From Pseudomonadota bacterium (GTDB lineage: Bacteria; Pseudomonadota; Gammaproteobacteria; Burkholderiales; SG8-39): DNA of 5,312 nucleotides. The notes under the pieces were generated by a model that was not told the DNA's origin, did no database searches, and worked only from the letters and a program-made list of their open reading frames with translations. Below, piece by piece: positions 1 through 5,312 of this stretch. Both the position numbers and the translations under genes were made by a program. Location of the stretch: positions 1-5,312 of the forward strand of contig JAKAIH010000229.1 of NCBI GenBank assembly GCA_021825225.1, read 5' to 3'. Within the stretch, counting starts at the first letter, position 1, and every line of letters begins with the position of its first letter.

Positions 1-116
1 CGCGCAGCGACAGTGAGCTGGAACAGGAGTTCGCGAAAATCCTGGCTCGGCATCCGCAGCAAAGCGGAGGGCCCGAATACCGCCTTGCGCGGGAAGGGGA
101 GGAGATCGAAATCTAG
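1..116 (+). CDS. C-terminal end of an unidentified protein (partial)
   Basis: An open frame enters from the left edge (first full codon at base 3) and stops at TAG 114-116, giving 37 residues. The peptide is charged and partly helical-looking (SELEQEFAKILARHP near its start) and ends in an acidic tail, EGEEIEI. Of the three plus-strand frames, this one has the most protein-like composition: one alternative stops within 20 bases and the other is unusually rich in Arg, Ser and Trp. I do not recognise a family from this fragment and assign no function. It reads in the same direction as the cyclase gene, about 160 bp away. The intervening spacer makes a shared transcript uncertain. Confidence 0.55.
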   Translation, partial: RSDSELEQEFAKILARHPQQSGGPEYRLAREGEEIEI

Positions 117-274
117 CGGCGGCCCGGACTGACCCGATTCATGAATCCCGGACTGCTCGCGCCGTTGCGCCGACTGCCTCGAGCGCGCGCCTGGCCGGCA
201 GCCGGATTTTTCCTTTCGGGCAATTTTTGATTGATCGTGGCGTTTTCCCTGATTCCCTGATATTGATTGCAGTC
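117..274. promoter_or_regulatory. Spacer upstream of the cyclase gene with palindrome and direct repeats
   Basis: This spacer holds a perfect 12-bp palindrome, GATTCATGAATC, at 136-147. It lies between two copies of the 9-mer CCCGGACTG (123-131 and 147-155), whose starts are 24 bp apart. Further on, CCGG-CAG-CCGG (195-205) is followed by ATTTTT (206-211), which resembles a weak, short-stemmed terminator for the upstream gene. The last 70 bp are clearly more AT-rich than the surroundings, as expected of a promoter region, but I find no pair of hexamers at proper spacing that I would call a promoter. A regulatory role for the palindrome is inferred from position and symmetry only. Confidence 0.35.
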
Positions 275-1366
275 ATGCAGAAATTGGACAAGACGAGGCT
301 CACCGAAGGGTTGCTTGCGCTATTCGAGGCGCGGCAGCAGCTTTCGGCGTCCGACGCAGAGCAGGCCGAACTGCGGGCGCGGATAGGCCGCGCCATTGAC
401 CTCGCCATGGCCAACACCCAGGAGATGGACAGCCGGCGTGTAACCATACTTTTCTCGGATTTGCGCGGCTTCACCTCCTTGGCCGAAAAGCACAGCGACC
501 TGGAAATGGTGGCGGCGCTCAACCGCTACCTGGAGCGCATGACCGAAATCATCGTCCGGCATGGCGGAACCATCGACAAATTCATGGGTGACGCCATCAT
601 GGTTCTGTTCGGCGCACCGATTGCGCGCGACGATTACGTCGAGCAGGCGCTGGCCTGCGCCATCGAAATGCAGCTCGCGATGGACGACGTCAATCGGAAA
701 AACCAGGCCTGCGGCATGGCGCCGCTGTACATGGGCATCGGCATCAACACGGGAGACGTCGTGGCCGGGCACCTGGGCTCGGCCCTGCACAGCGAATACA
801 CCGTCATCGGGGACCAGGTCAACCTTGCGTCGCGGGTTGCTGCACACAGCCTGCGCGGGCAGATTCTGCTGAGCGAAAACACCTACCTGCTGGCGCGCGA
901 CTACATCGAGACGGACGACATCAATGAAGTCAAGGTCAAGGGCAAGACGGGCTCCATTCGCATCTACGAACTGCGCTCGATCACCAGACCCCGGCCATTG
1001 ACGGCGCCGCGGCGGGAGATGCGCAAGAGTCCGCGCGTCAATATCGTCGACGTGACGTTGAAATTCCAGCTATTGCGCGGCAACTCCGTCCTGCAACAGG
1101 AACATCTCGGACAGGTCATCGACATCAGCTATGGCGGCATGCAGTTGGTGAGTCCCGTGCCGCTCGAGCCGTTCAGCGACATCAAGATCGCACTGTCGCT
1201 GTCTTTGGTGGAGCCGGATCTGTCCGAGATATACGCCAAGGTGCTGCGTGTTTCCCCAGTCAACGGAGCTTATAAGTGCAGCGTCGAATTCACCTACATT
1301 GATGCCAAGGCCAGCCTGATGATCAAGCAGTTTATCGACGGCATTGTGGAACTGAACCGTTGCTGA
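275..1366 (+). CDS. Class III adenylyl cyclase fused to a C-terminal PilZ domain
   Basis: A predicted soluble 363-aa enzyme converting ATP to 3',5'-cAMP, with a C-terminal cyclic-di-GMP-binding-type PilZ domain. Residues 1-50 are a charged helical lead-in without a membrane segment or signal peptide, so the protein should be cytosolic. The cyclase domain spans about 54-235. The metal-binding aspartates are D62 (FSDLRGFTSLAE) and D106 (KFMGDAIMVLFG). The substrate-specifying pair is K102 and T176 (YTVIGDQVNLASR), and the transition-state residues are N183 and R187. Lys plus Thr is the class IIIb adenylyl-cyclase signature. The PilZ part (about 245-355) carries RKSPR (250-254, RxxxR) and DISYGG (283-288, DxSxxG), the two motifs that contact c-di-GMP. 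I chose ATG 275 over the in-frame TTG at 227 because it needs no rare start and the added residues look non-domain; neither has a clear Shine-Dalgarno. Function by homology is solid. Activation by c-di-GMP is inference. Confidence 0.92.
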   Translation: MQKLDKTRLTEGLLALFEARQQLSASDAEQAELRARIGRAIDLAMANTQEMDSRRVTILFSDLRGFTSLAEKHSDLEMVAALNRYLERMTEIIVRHGGTIDKFMGDAIMVLFGAPIARDDYVEQALACAIEMQLAMDDVNRKNQACGMAPLYMGIGINTGDVVAGHLGSALHSEYTVIGDQVNLASRVAAHSLRGQILLSENTYLLARDYIETDDINEVKVKGKTGSIRIYELRSITRPRPLTAPRREMRKSPRVNIVDVTLKFQLLRGNSVLQQEHLGQVIDISYGGMQLVSPVPLEPFSDIKIALSLSLVEPDLSEIYAKVLRVSPVNGAYKCSVEFTYIDAKASLMIKQFIDGIVELNRC

Positions 1367-1449
1367 CGGAGAGCGGTAGTATCCGGTCGTTCCGTCGCAG
1401 CCTCCCCGGAGGGCATGGCGGGACGCACCCCTGTTCTGCAACGAGTGCC

Positions 1450-1455
1450 AAGGAG
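1450..1455 (+). promoter_or_regulatory. Shine-Dalgarno site of the nitroreductase gene
   Basis: AAGGAG lies 5 nt before ATG 1461 and fixes that start. The 94-bp gap after the cyclase stop also contains a small CCTC/GAGG hairpin around 1402-1413 with no T-tract, so read-through from the cyclase gene is plausible. Confidence 0.75.
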
Positions 1456-1460
1456 AGCCC

Positions 1461-2147
1461 ATGAGCGCCGAACCGTCCACCGCCGCCACGCTTGACCTCC
1501 TGCTCAGGCAGCGCTACAGCTGCCGCGCGTTCCTGCCGCAGCAGGTGGACACAGCTACCATCACGCGCATACTCGAGATCGCGCAGCGTACGCCCTCCTG
1601 GTGCAACTCGCAGCCGTGGAACGCCGTGATCACCCGCGGTGCGGCGACCGATCGATTTCGCAGCGCGATCTTCGATTACGCCGCGTCCCACGAGCGCGAA
1701 CCCGATTTCGCCTTCCCGCGCGAATATCGCGGCGTGTATCTCGAGCGCCGGCGCGAGTGCGGCTTCCAGCTGTACGAGAGCGTGGGCATCGCACGCGGCG
1801 ACCGTGAGGCCTCGGCGCGGCAGACGATGGAAAACTACCGCCTGTTCGGTGCGCCGCACGCCATGATCGTCACCACCGACGAGGCGCTGGGCGTGTACGG
1901 CGTGCTCGATTGCGGCGCCTGGGTGAACAATTTCATGCTCGCCGCGCGCAGCCTCGGTGTGGCCAGCATCGCGCAGGCCGCGCTCGGAGCGCATCCGAAA
2001 TTCCTGCGCTCGTATTTCGGCCTGCCTGCAGACCGGCTGGTCGTCTGCGGCATGTCCTTCGGCTACGAGGACGCAGCGCATCCGGTAAACCGCTTTCGCA
2101 CCAGCCGCGCCGCGCCGGAGCGCGTAGTCACCTGGGTGGACGAGTAG
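1461..2147 (+). CDS. Nitroreductase-family FMN oxidoreductase
   Basis: A 228-aa protein of the nitroreductase superfamily: FMN-dependent, usually homodimeric enzymes that reduce nitro groups, quinones or related electron acceptors with NAD(P)H. Visible hallmarks are the N-terminal phosphate-binding RQRYSCRAF (16-24), the TPSWCNSQPWN segment (44-54) that lines the flavin, the central LDCGAWVNNFMLAARSLG helix (149-166) and the C-terminal GMSFGYED (197-204), matching the family's final Gly-Tyr flavin motif. Length is normal. The stretch 75-125 (acidic and arginine-rich) is the expected position of the variable lid that sets substrate choice, so the natural substrate cannot be read from the sequence. 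It resembles nitrobenzoate-reductase-like members more than NfsB, by overall impression only. It lies in the same direction as the cyclase gene, 94 bp downstream, with its own ribosome binding site, and converges on the flavoprotein gene. Confidence 0.9.
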   Translation: MSAEPSTAATLDLLLRQRYSCRAFLPQQVDTATITRILEIAQRTPSWCNSQPWNAVITRGAATDRFRSAIFDYAASHEREPDFAFPREYRGVYLERRRECGFQLYESVGIARGDREASARQTMENYRLFGAPHAMIVTTDEALGVYGVLDCGAWVNNFMLAARSLGVASIAQAALGAHPKFLRSYFGLPADRLVVCGMSFGYEDAAHPVNRFRTSRAAPERVVTWVDE

Positions 2148-2156
2148 CGCGCGCTG

Positions 2157-2181
2157 GCGGCAAGGCTGCCGCGGGGCAGCC
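2157..2181. terminator. GC-rich stem-loop between convergent genes, possible bidirectional terminator
   Basis: The 39-bp gap between the nitroreductase stop and the flavoprotein stop contains a 7-bp perfect stem, GGCTGCC / GGCAGCC, with loop GCGG (2164-2181). An overlapping alternative stem, GCGGCA / TGCCGC with loop AGGC, occupies 2157-2172; the two cannot form together. Neither strand has a proper U-tract after the stem, so it is not a textbook intrinsic terminator. Its place between converging genes supports a transcript-end role. Confidence 0.35.
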
Positions 2182-2186
2182 CACAA

Positions 2187-3443
2187 TCAGCGCGCCGGCG
2201 GCGGCTGTGCGCTATCCAGCCAGGCGATCGCGCCGGCGCCGGCTGCGCGGCCGCTGGCGAAACAGGCGGTCAACAGATAGCCTCCGGTCGGCGCCTCCCA
2301 GTCGAGCATCTCCCCGGCGCAGAATACGCCCGGCAGGGCCTTGATCATCAAGTGCTCGTCCAGCGCTTCGAACACCACGCCGCCCGCGCTGCTGATCGCT
2401 TCATCCAGCGGGCGCGGTGCAAGCAGCCGCAGCGGCAGCGCCTTGATCGCGGCGGCAAGACGCAGGGGATCGGCGAAATCCGACGCCGGCAGCAGCTCGC
2501 GCAGCAGGCCCGCCTTCACCCCCACTATCCCGGCGTAGCGGCGCAGATGATTCGCGAGCGAGCTCGATGCGCGCGGCCGCGACAGCTCCCTTTCCAGCCG
2601 CGCAAGCCCGCGTCCGGGCGCGAGGTCGAGCTGCAGCACAGCGGCGCCCTTTGCCTCGATTTCATCGCGCAGACCAGCGGACAGAAAGTAGATCAGACCA
2701 CCTTCGACGCCGGTCGCGGTGATCATGAATTCGCCCTGCTGGCGGCGCGCGGTTCCATCGGGCGCGCGATGTGCCAGGACTACCGGCTTGACTGCTTGTC
2801 CGGCATAGCGCGCGCGAAAGTGCTCGCTCCAGCCGGCGTCGAAACCGCAGTTCGCAGGCCGCAGCGGCGCTACGCGCACGCCGCGCGCAGCGAGCAGCGG
2901 CACCCAGGCGCCATCAGAGCCCAGCCGCGCCCAACTGCCGCCGCCCAGCGCCAGCACCACGGCGTCGGCGCGCACTGCGCGCTCGCCCTGCGGCGTCGCG
3001 AAACGCAGCGCCCCGTCCTCGTCCCAGGCGCGCCAGCGATGGCGCATGTGGAAATGCACGCCCGCGGCACGCAGGCGGTGCAGCCACGCGCGCAACAGCG
3101 GCGCGGCCTTCATGCCCGAAGGGAACACGCGGCCGGAACTGCCGATGAAGGTGTCTACGCCAAGCTCACGCGCCCAGGCGCGCAGTGCTTGGGGTCCGAA
3201 GCCGGTGAGCAAAGGCTCCAGGTAGGCGCGGCGTGCGCCGTAGCGGGCGAGAAAGGCTTCGGACGGTTCGGAGTGGGTCAGGTTCAGGCCGCCTTTGCCC
3301 GCCATCAGGAATTTGCGCCCTACCGAGGGCATGGCGTCGTAGACATCGACGCGCGCCCCGGCATTGCTCGCAGCCTCCGCCGCCATGAGCCCGGCGGGGC
3401 CGCCGCCGATGATCGCGACCAATCTGCCCGGATGCGGCTCCAC
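2187..3443 (-). CDS. HI0933/BaiN-family FAD-dependent oxidoreductase
   Basis: A 418-aa flavoprotein of the HI0933-like family, resembling the subgroup named TIGR03862 (NAD(P)/FAD-dependent oxidoreductases, mostly uncharacterised; the related BaiN acts on bile-acid intermediates). The N-terminal Rossmann motif is VAIIGGGPAGLMAAEAA (9-25). The family-specific GRKFLMAGKGGLNLTH is at about 42-57. The C-terminal flavin-closing segment GVFCAGEMLDWEAPTGGY is at about 372-389, followed by TACFASGRAAG. The open frame extends 44 codons further upstream, but that stretch is Cys/Arg-rich nonsense that is really the neighbouring DUF2237 gene in another frame. I therefore place the start at GTG 3443, with TTG at 3422 as a less likely alternative. 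No good Shine-Dalgarno is seen. The GTG lies one base after the DUF2237 stop, so translation is probably coupled. The substrate is unknown. Confidence 0.88.
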   Translation of the reverse strand: MEPHPGRLVAIIGGGPAGLMAAEAASNAGARVDVYDAMPSVGRKFLMAGKGGLNLTHSEPSEAFLARYGARRAYLEPLLTGFGPQALRAWARELGVDTFIGSSGRVFPSGMKAAPLLRAWLHRLRAAGVHFHMRHRWRAWDEDGALRFATPQGERAVRADAVVLALGGGSWARLGSDGAWVPLLAARGVRVAPLRPANCGFDAGWSEHFRARYAGQAVKPVVLAHRAPDGTARRQQGEFMITATGVEGGLIYFLSAGLRDEIEAKGAAVLQLDLAPGRGLARLERELSRPRASSSLANHLRRYAGIVGVKAGLLRELLPASDFADPLRLAAAIKALPLRLLAPRPLDEAISSAGGVVFEALDEHLMIKALPGVFCAGEMLDWEAPTGGYLLTACFASGRAAGAGAIAWLDSAQPPPAR

Positions 3444-3444
3444 G

Positions 3445-3828
3445 CTAGTGCAAATCGAGCGCGTGGCGCTTGAGCGCGCGCAGCGGCACCAGCTGCAGCA
3501 CGTCTTCGTGCGTGGCTTCGAGCACCACCTTGGGCGCCCTGCCCGCCTCCCAGGCCTCGACCCAGCGCAGCACATGCAGGCACCAGCGGTCCCCGGGCTT
3601 GAGTCCGTGGAAGCGCATTTCGGGGCGCGGCGTGGAAAGGTCGTTGCCGCGCTCGCGCGAAAACTCGAGGAACTCCGTCGTCACTTTCACGCACACCAAA
3701 TGCGCCACGCCCTCGGCACCGTGCGTGGCACAGCAGCCATCGCGGTAAAAGCCGGTCAGCGGGTCGTAGCCGCAGGCAAGCAGCGGGCCGCCGAGTACGT
3801 TCTTTTCCGCGGTCGGAACGGCGCTCAT
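3445..3828 (-). CDS. DUF2237 family protein
   Basis: A small cytosolic 127-aa protein that I recognise as DUF2237, a widespread bacterial family of unknown biochemical function. Diagnostic segments are NVLGGPL (10-16), DPLTGFYRDGCC (22-33), FSRERGNDLSTPRPE (56-70), GLKPGDRWCL (75-84) and APKVVLEATHE (98-108). Cysteines sit at 19, 32, 33, 46 and 83. The C32-C33 pair and C83 lie in the most conserved blocks, so a metal or redox role is conceivable but undemonstrated. Length is complete for the family. It is the middle gene of the minus-strand operon: its ATG is 16 nt after the dehydratase stop and its stop is 1 nt before the flavoprotein GTG. Only a weak GGA-type ribosome site precedes the ATG. 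Confidence 0.9.
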   Translation of the reverse strand: MSAVPTAEKNVLGGPLLACGYDPLTGFYRDGCCATHGAEGVAHLVCVKVTTEFLEFSRERGNDLSTPRPEMRFHGLKPGDRWCLHVLRWVEAWEAGRAPKVVLEATHEDVLQLVPLRALKRHALDLH

Positions 3829-3844
3829 GCCGGAAATTCCAGCC

Positions 3845-4831
3845 TTAAACCAGAGCGCCGCATTTACGCGGCTGCGCCAGCAGTTTGCGCAAGCGTTCGA
3901 AGGAAAGATTGCCGCCGGTCATCACCAGAACCACGTTTTTTCCGGCAAGCCTGTGTTTGAGTTTGAGCGCCGCTGCAAGCGGCGCGGCGCCCGCGCCCTC
4001 GGAAAGATTGTGCGTGTGCTCCAGCAGCAGCAGCACCGCGTCCTCGATCGCGCTGTCCTCGACCAGCACGAAATCGTCCAGGTATTTGCGCAGAATGCGG
4101 CGCGTGTTCTCGAACGGAACGCTCAGGGCGAGCCCGTCGGCAATGGTGTGCGCGGGCACGGTTATCGGCTTACCGGCGAGCCAGCTTTGCTGCATCGCCG
4201 GCGCCTGCACCGACTGTACCGCGATGACTTCGATGCGCGGATTGATGGTCTTGGCGACAATGGCGGTGGCGCAGGCGCCGCTGCCGGCACCTACCGGTAC
4301 GATGATCGTATCGACTTCAGGCAGATCCTCGATGATTTCTAGACCATACGAGCCGACGCCGTGAATCAGCAGATCCTCGGTGCCGCCGACCAGGCGGCCA
4401 CCCCGTGCCGCCGCCGCGCCCACCACCCATTCGAGCGCGCTCTCGTAATTGGGGCCATGAATCACGACCTCGGCACCGAGGCCGCGCATCGCCGCCACTT
4501 TGCCGGGATTGGCGCCTTCCGGAACCGCGACGGTCGCGCGCAGTCCATGCGCGCGCGCGGCGAAGGCGATGCTCTGGCCGTGGTTGCCGGTCGAGGCGGT
4601 ATACAGGCCCGACTCGCGCTCCTGCTGGCTCAGATGCGCCACCAGATTGAGTCCGCCGCGCACCTTGTACGCGCCTACCGGCAGATGGTTCTCGTGCTTC
4701 ACCCATACCTTCGCCCCGAGCAGTTCGCTCAGGCCGAAATAGCGATACAGCGGGGTGGGCTTGAGAAAACGGTACACGTGCGGCCGCGCGGCGATGACGT
4801 CGTGCAGTGTTGGCATCTCCTGGTCTGTCAT
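3845..4831 (-). CDS. PLP-dependent threonine dehydratase-like enzyme (fold type II)
   Basis: A 328-aa enzyme of the tryptophan-synthase-beta/threonine-dehydratase superfamily. Members deaminate threonine or serine to 2-oxobutyrate or pyruvate, or act on related hydroxy-amino acids. The Schiff-base lysine is K56 in HLPVGAYKVRGGLN (49-62). STGNHGQSIAFAA (80-92) is the asparagine loop that holds the cofactor ring. PVGAGSGACATA (179-190) is the phosphate-binding glycine loop, SEGAGAAPLAA (277-287) follows, and MTGGNLS (304-310) carries the usual C-terminal GGN. No ACT domain follows, so it is unlike the allosteric biosynthetic IlvA and closer to short catabolic forms. Two deviations, VGAYK for the usual TGSFK and the GAGSGACA loop, suggest a subfamily whose substrate may not be threonine. 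I prefer ATG 4831 (AGAGAA upstream). In-frame ATGs at 4897 and 4858 add residues without family character, and ATG 4816 sits directly against AGGAG, too close. First gene of the operon. Confidence 0.87.
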   Translation of the reverse strand: MTDQEMPTLHDVIAARPHVYRFLKPTPLYRYFGLSELLGAKVWVKHENHLPVGAYKVRGGLNLVAHLSQQERESGLYTASTGNHGQSIAFAARAHGLRATVAVPEGANPGKVAAMRGLGAEVVIHGPNYESALEWVVGAAAARGGRLVGGTEDLLIHGVGSYGLEIIEDLPEVDTIIVPVGAGSGACATAIVAKTINPRIEVIAVQSVQAPAMQQSWLAGKPITVPAHTIADGLALSVPFENTRRILRKYLDDFVLVEDSAIEDAVLLLLEHTHNLSEGAGAAPLAAALKLKHRLAGKNVVLVMTGGNLSFERLRKLLAQPRKCGALV

Positions 4832-4971
4832 TTTTCTAGTTCTCTGGACTTCTTGCATTGGTAAACAAGCACGAGGCCACGCACTTCGGCACAGCAACCC
4901 ATGGCACTTGACGCAACCGCCGGCAGCAAGGTCGGCACACTGCCGTACCGACTGAACGGCGCTTCAATCAT
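4828..4971 (-). other. Possible 47-codon leader ORF overlapping the dehydratase start
   Basis: An ATG at 4971 on the minus strand begins 7 nt after a TATAAT and opens a 47-codon frame whose TGA overlaps the dehydratase ATG as ATGA (4831-4828). A second in-frame ATG at 4902 would give 24 codons. The C-terminal part contains GLVLVYQ, a small run of branched-chain residues. There is no clear Shine-Dalgarno at either ATG, so translation would be leaderless or weak. I do not recognise the peptide; it may be chance. Confidence 0.2.
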
Positions 4972-4978
4972 GGGCGGT

Positions 4979-5007
4979 ATTATAGACGCGGAATCGATTG
5001 AGGCGAA
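4979..5007 (-). promoter_or_regulatory. Probable sigma-70-type promoter of the dehydratase operon
   Basis: On the minus strand a perfect TATAAT (4984-4979) is preceded, with 17-bp spacing, by TTCGCC (5007-5002), a 3/6 match to TTGACA. Transcription would start near 4972 and leave about 140 nt before the dehydratase ATG. The same AT-rich island reads TATTAT on the plus strand (4978-4983), so it could serve both directions, but I see no good plus-strand -35. Confidence 0.45.
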
Positions 5008-5050
5008 CGACGGCATCGCATGTGCTTCGTGCAAAGGCATGGCGATCGGG

Positions 5051-5056
5051 TAGGAT
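5051..5056 (+). promoter_or_regulatory. Weak candidate -10 for the divergent dehydrogenase gene
   Basis: TAGGAT matches TATAAT at 4 of 6 positions and lies 40 bp before GTG 5096. No convincing -35 is found at 16-18 bp; TTCGTG (5026-5031) is 19 bp away. Listed as the only reasonable plus-strand candidate in the divergent region. Confidence 0.2.
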
Positions 5057-5080
5057 GCGCATCTGCATCTGCCATGTAAC

Positions 5081-5086
5081 AGGAGG
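5081..5086 (+). promoter_or_regulatory. Strong Shine-Dalgarno deciding a GTG start
   Basis: AGGAGG lies 9 nt before GTG 5096 and is the only strong ribosome site in this region. It settles the non-ATG start of the dehydrogenase gene. A TAA just upstream (5077-5079) closes the frame, so no longer start is possible. Confidence 0.8.
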
Positions 5087-5095
5087 AGCGACAAC

Positions 5096-5312
5096 GTGAG
5101 CATCAAGAAAATTGCCATCCTGCCGGGCGACGGCATCGGCCCGGAAGTGACCGCCGAAGCGCGTCGCGTGCTCGAGTGGTTTGCCACCCGGCGCAAGCTC
5201 GAGTTGCAGCTGGACGAATACCCTTATGGCGCCGACGCCTATCGCCGGCACGGGGAGGTGCTGCCCAAGGCGACCGAAGAGGCCATCCGTGCGGCGCATG
5301 CGATACTGTTCG
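5096..5312 (+). CDS. Isopropylmalate/isocitrate-dehydrogenase-family enzyme (N-terminal part)
   Basis: The first 72 residues of a beta-decarboxylating dehydrogenase, cut by the window edge. These enzymes oxidise and decarboxylate 2-hydroxy acids with NAD(P)+ and Mg2+ or Mn2+: 3-isopropylmalate (LeuB), isocitrate, homoisocitrate, tartrate or malate. The opening KKIAILPGDGIGPEV (4-18) is the family's N-terminal strand and turn. YPYGADAYRRHGEVLP followed by ATEEAIRAAHAILF matches the segment leading to the first active-site helix. The residues that distinguish the substrates lie mostly beyond the edge, so LeuB is likely but not certain, and no symbol is given. Start GTG 5096 is fixed by the AGGAGG site and the usual SIKKIAILPGDG beginning. 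It is transcribed away from the dehydratase operon across a 264-bp shared control region. Confidence 0.88.
   Translation, partial: MSIKKIAILPGDGIGPEVTAEARRVLEWFATRRKLELQLDEYPYGADAYRRHGEVLPKATEEAIRAAHAILF

Noticed and set aside
227..274. Upstream TTG start for the cyclase, adding 16 residues
   Set aside because: There is no Shine-Dalgarno, the start codon is rare, and the added segment lies in the AT-rich region that is more likely promoter. It cannot be fully excluded.
1332..2186. 284-codon open frame on the minus strand opposite the nitroreductase gene
   Set aside because: It is antisense to a clearly recognisable nitroreductase. Its product is low-complexity, rich in Ala, Arg and Gly, with no family motif: the usual shadow of a GC-rich gene.
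2352..3473. 373-codon plus-strand open frame opposite the flavoprotein gene
   Set aside because: The flavoprotein on the other strand has unmistakable FAD motifs. The plus-strand product is Gln/Arg/Ala-rich without any domain and has no ribosome site.
3444..3575. 44-codon N-terminal extension of the flavoprotein reading frame
   Set aside because: The stretch is Cys/Arg-rich, lies inside the DUF2237 gene in another frame and has no counterpart in the family, so the GTG at 3443 is preferred.
3827..4342. Plus-strand open frames opposite the dehydratase gene (also around 4361-4864)
   Set aside because: They are antisense to a well-supported PLP enzyme and show no recognisable motif or ribosome site.
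5059..5073. Short tandem GCATCT repeat just upstream of the dehydrogenase ribosome site
   Set aside because: Only two 6-bp units, within chance expectation; no associated dyad or known operator pattern.

Overview
The window is GC-rich with strong G/C third-position bias. Its gene content (a soluble class III adenylyl cyclase fused to PilZ, a nitroreductase, a DUF2237 protein and an HI0933/BaiN-type flavoprotein) looks like a proteobacterium, most likely a beta- or gammaproteobacterium. That placement rests on family knowledge and composition only. No tRNA, rRNA, CRISPR array, insertion sequence or phage gene is visible. It reads as ordinary chromosomal sequence.

Layout, left to right. The last 37 codons of an unidentified plus-strand gene end at 116. 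A roughly 160-bp spacer follows, with a perfect 12-bp palindrome between two 9-bp direct repeats. Next on the plus strand come a 363-aa adenylyl cyclase-PilZ protein (275-1366) and, after 94 bp, a 228-aa nitroreductase with a good Shine-Dalgarno (1461-2147). These converge on a minus-strand cluster, with a GC-rich stem-loop in the 39-bp gap.

The minus-strand cluster, in transcription order, is a fold-type II PLP-dependent threonine dehydratase-like enzyme (4831-3845), a DUF2237 protein (3828-3445) and an HI0933-type FAD oxidoreductase (3443-2187). The gaps are 16 nt and 1 nt, so it is very probably one operon. Upstream is a 264-bp divergent control region with a perfect TATAAT on the minus strand. 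Beyond it the plus strand starts an isopropylmalate/isocitrate-dehydrogenase-family gene (5096 onward), which runs off the window.

Functionally, the cyclase-PilZ protein could couple cyclic-di-GMP sensing to cAMP synthesis: its six catalytic residues and both PilZ ligand motifs are intact. The dehydratase and the divergent dehydrogenase both belong to families that can make 2-oxobutyrate or related 2-oxo acids, so a link to branched-chain amino acid or hydroxy-acid metabolism is possible but unproven. I see no obvious new defence or mobile system. The items most worth a second look are the cyclase-PilZ fusion, its palindromic upstream region, and the possible leader ORF before the dehydratase operon.
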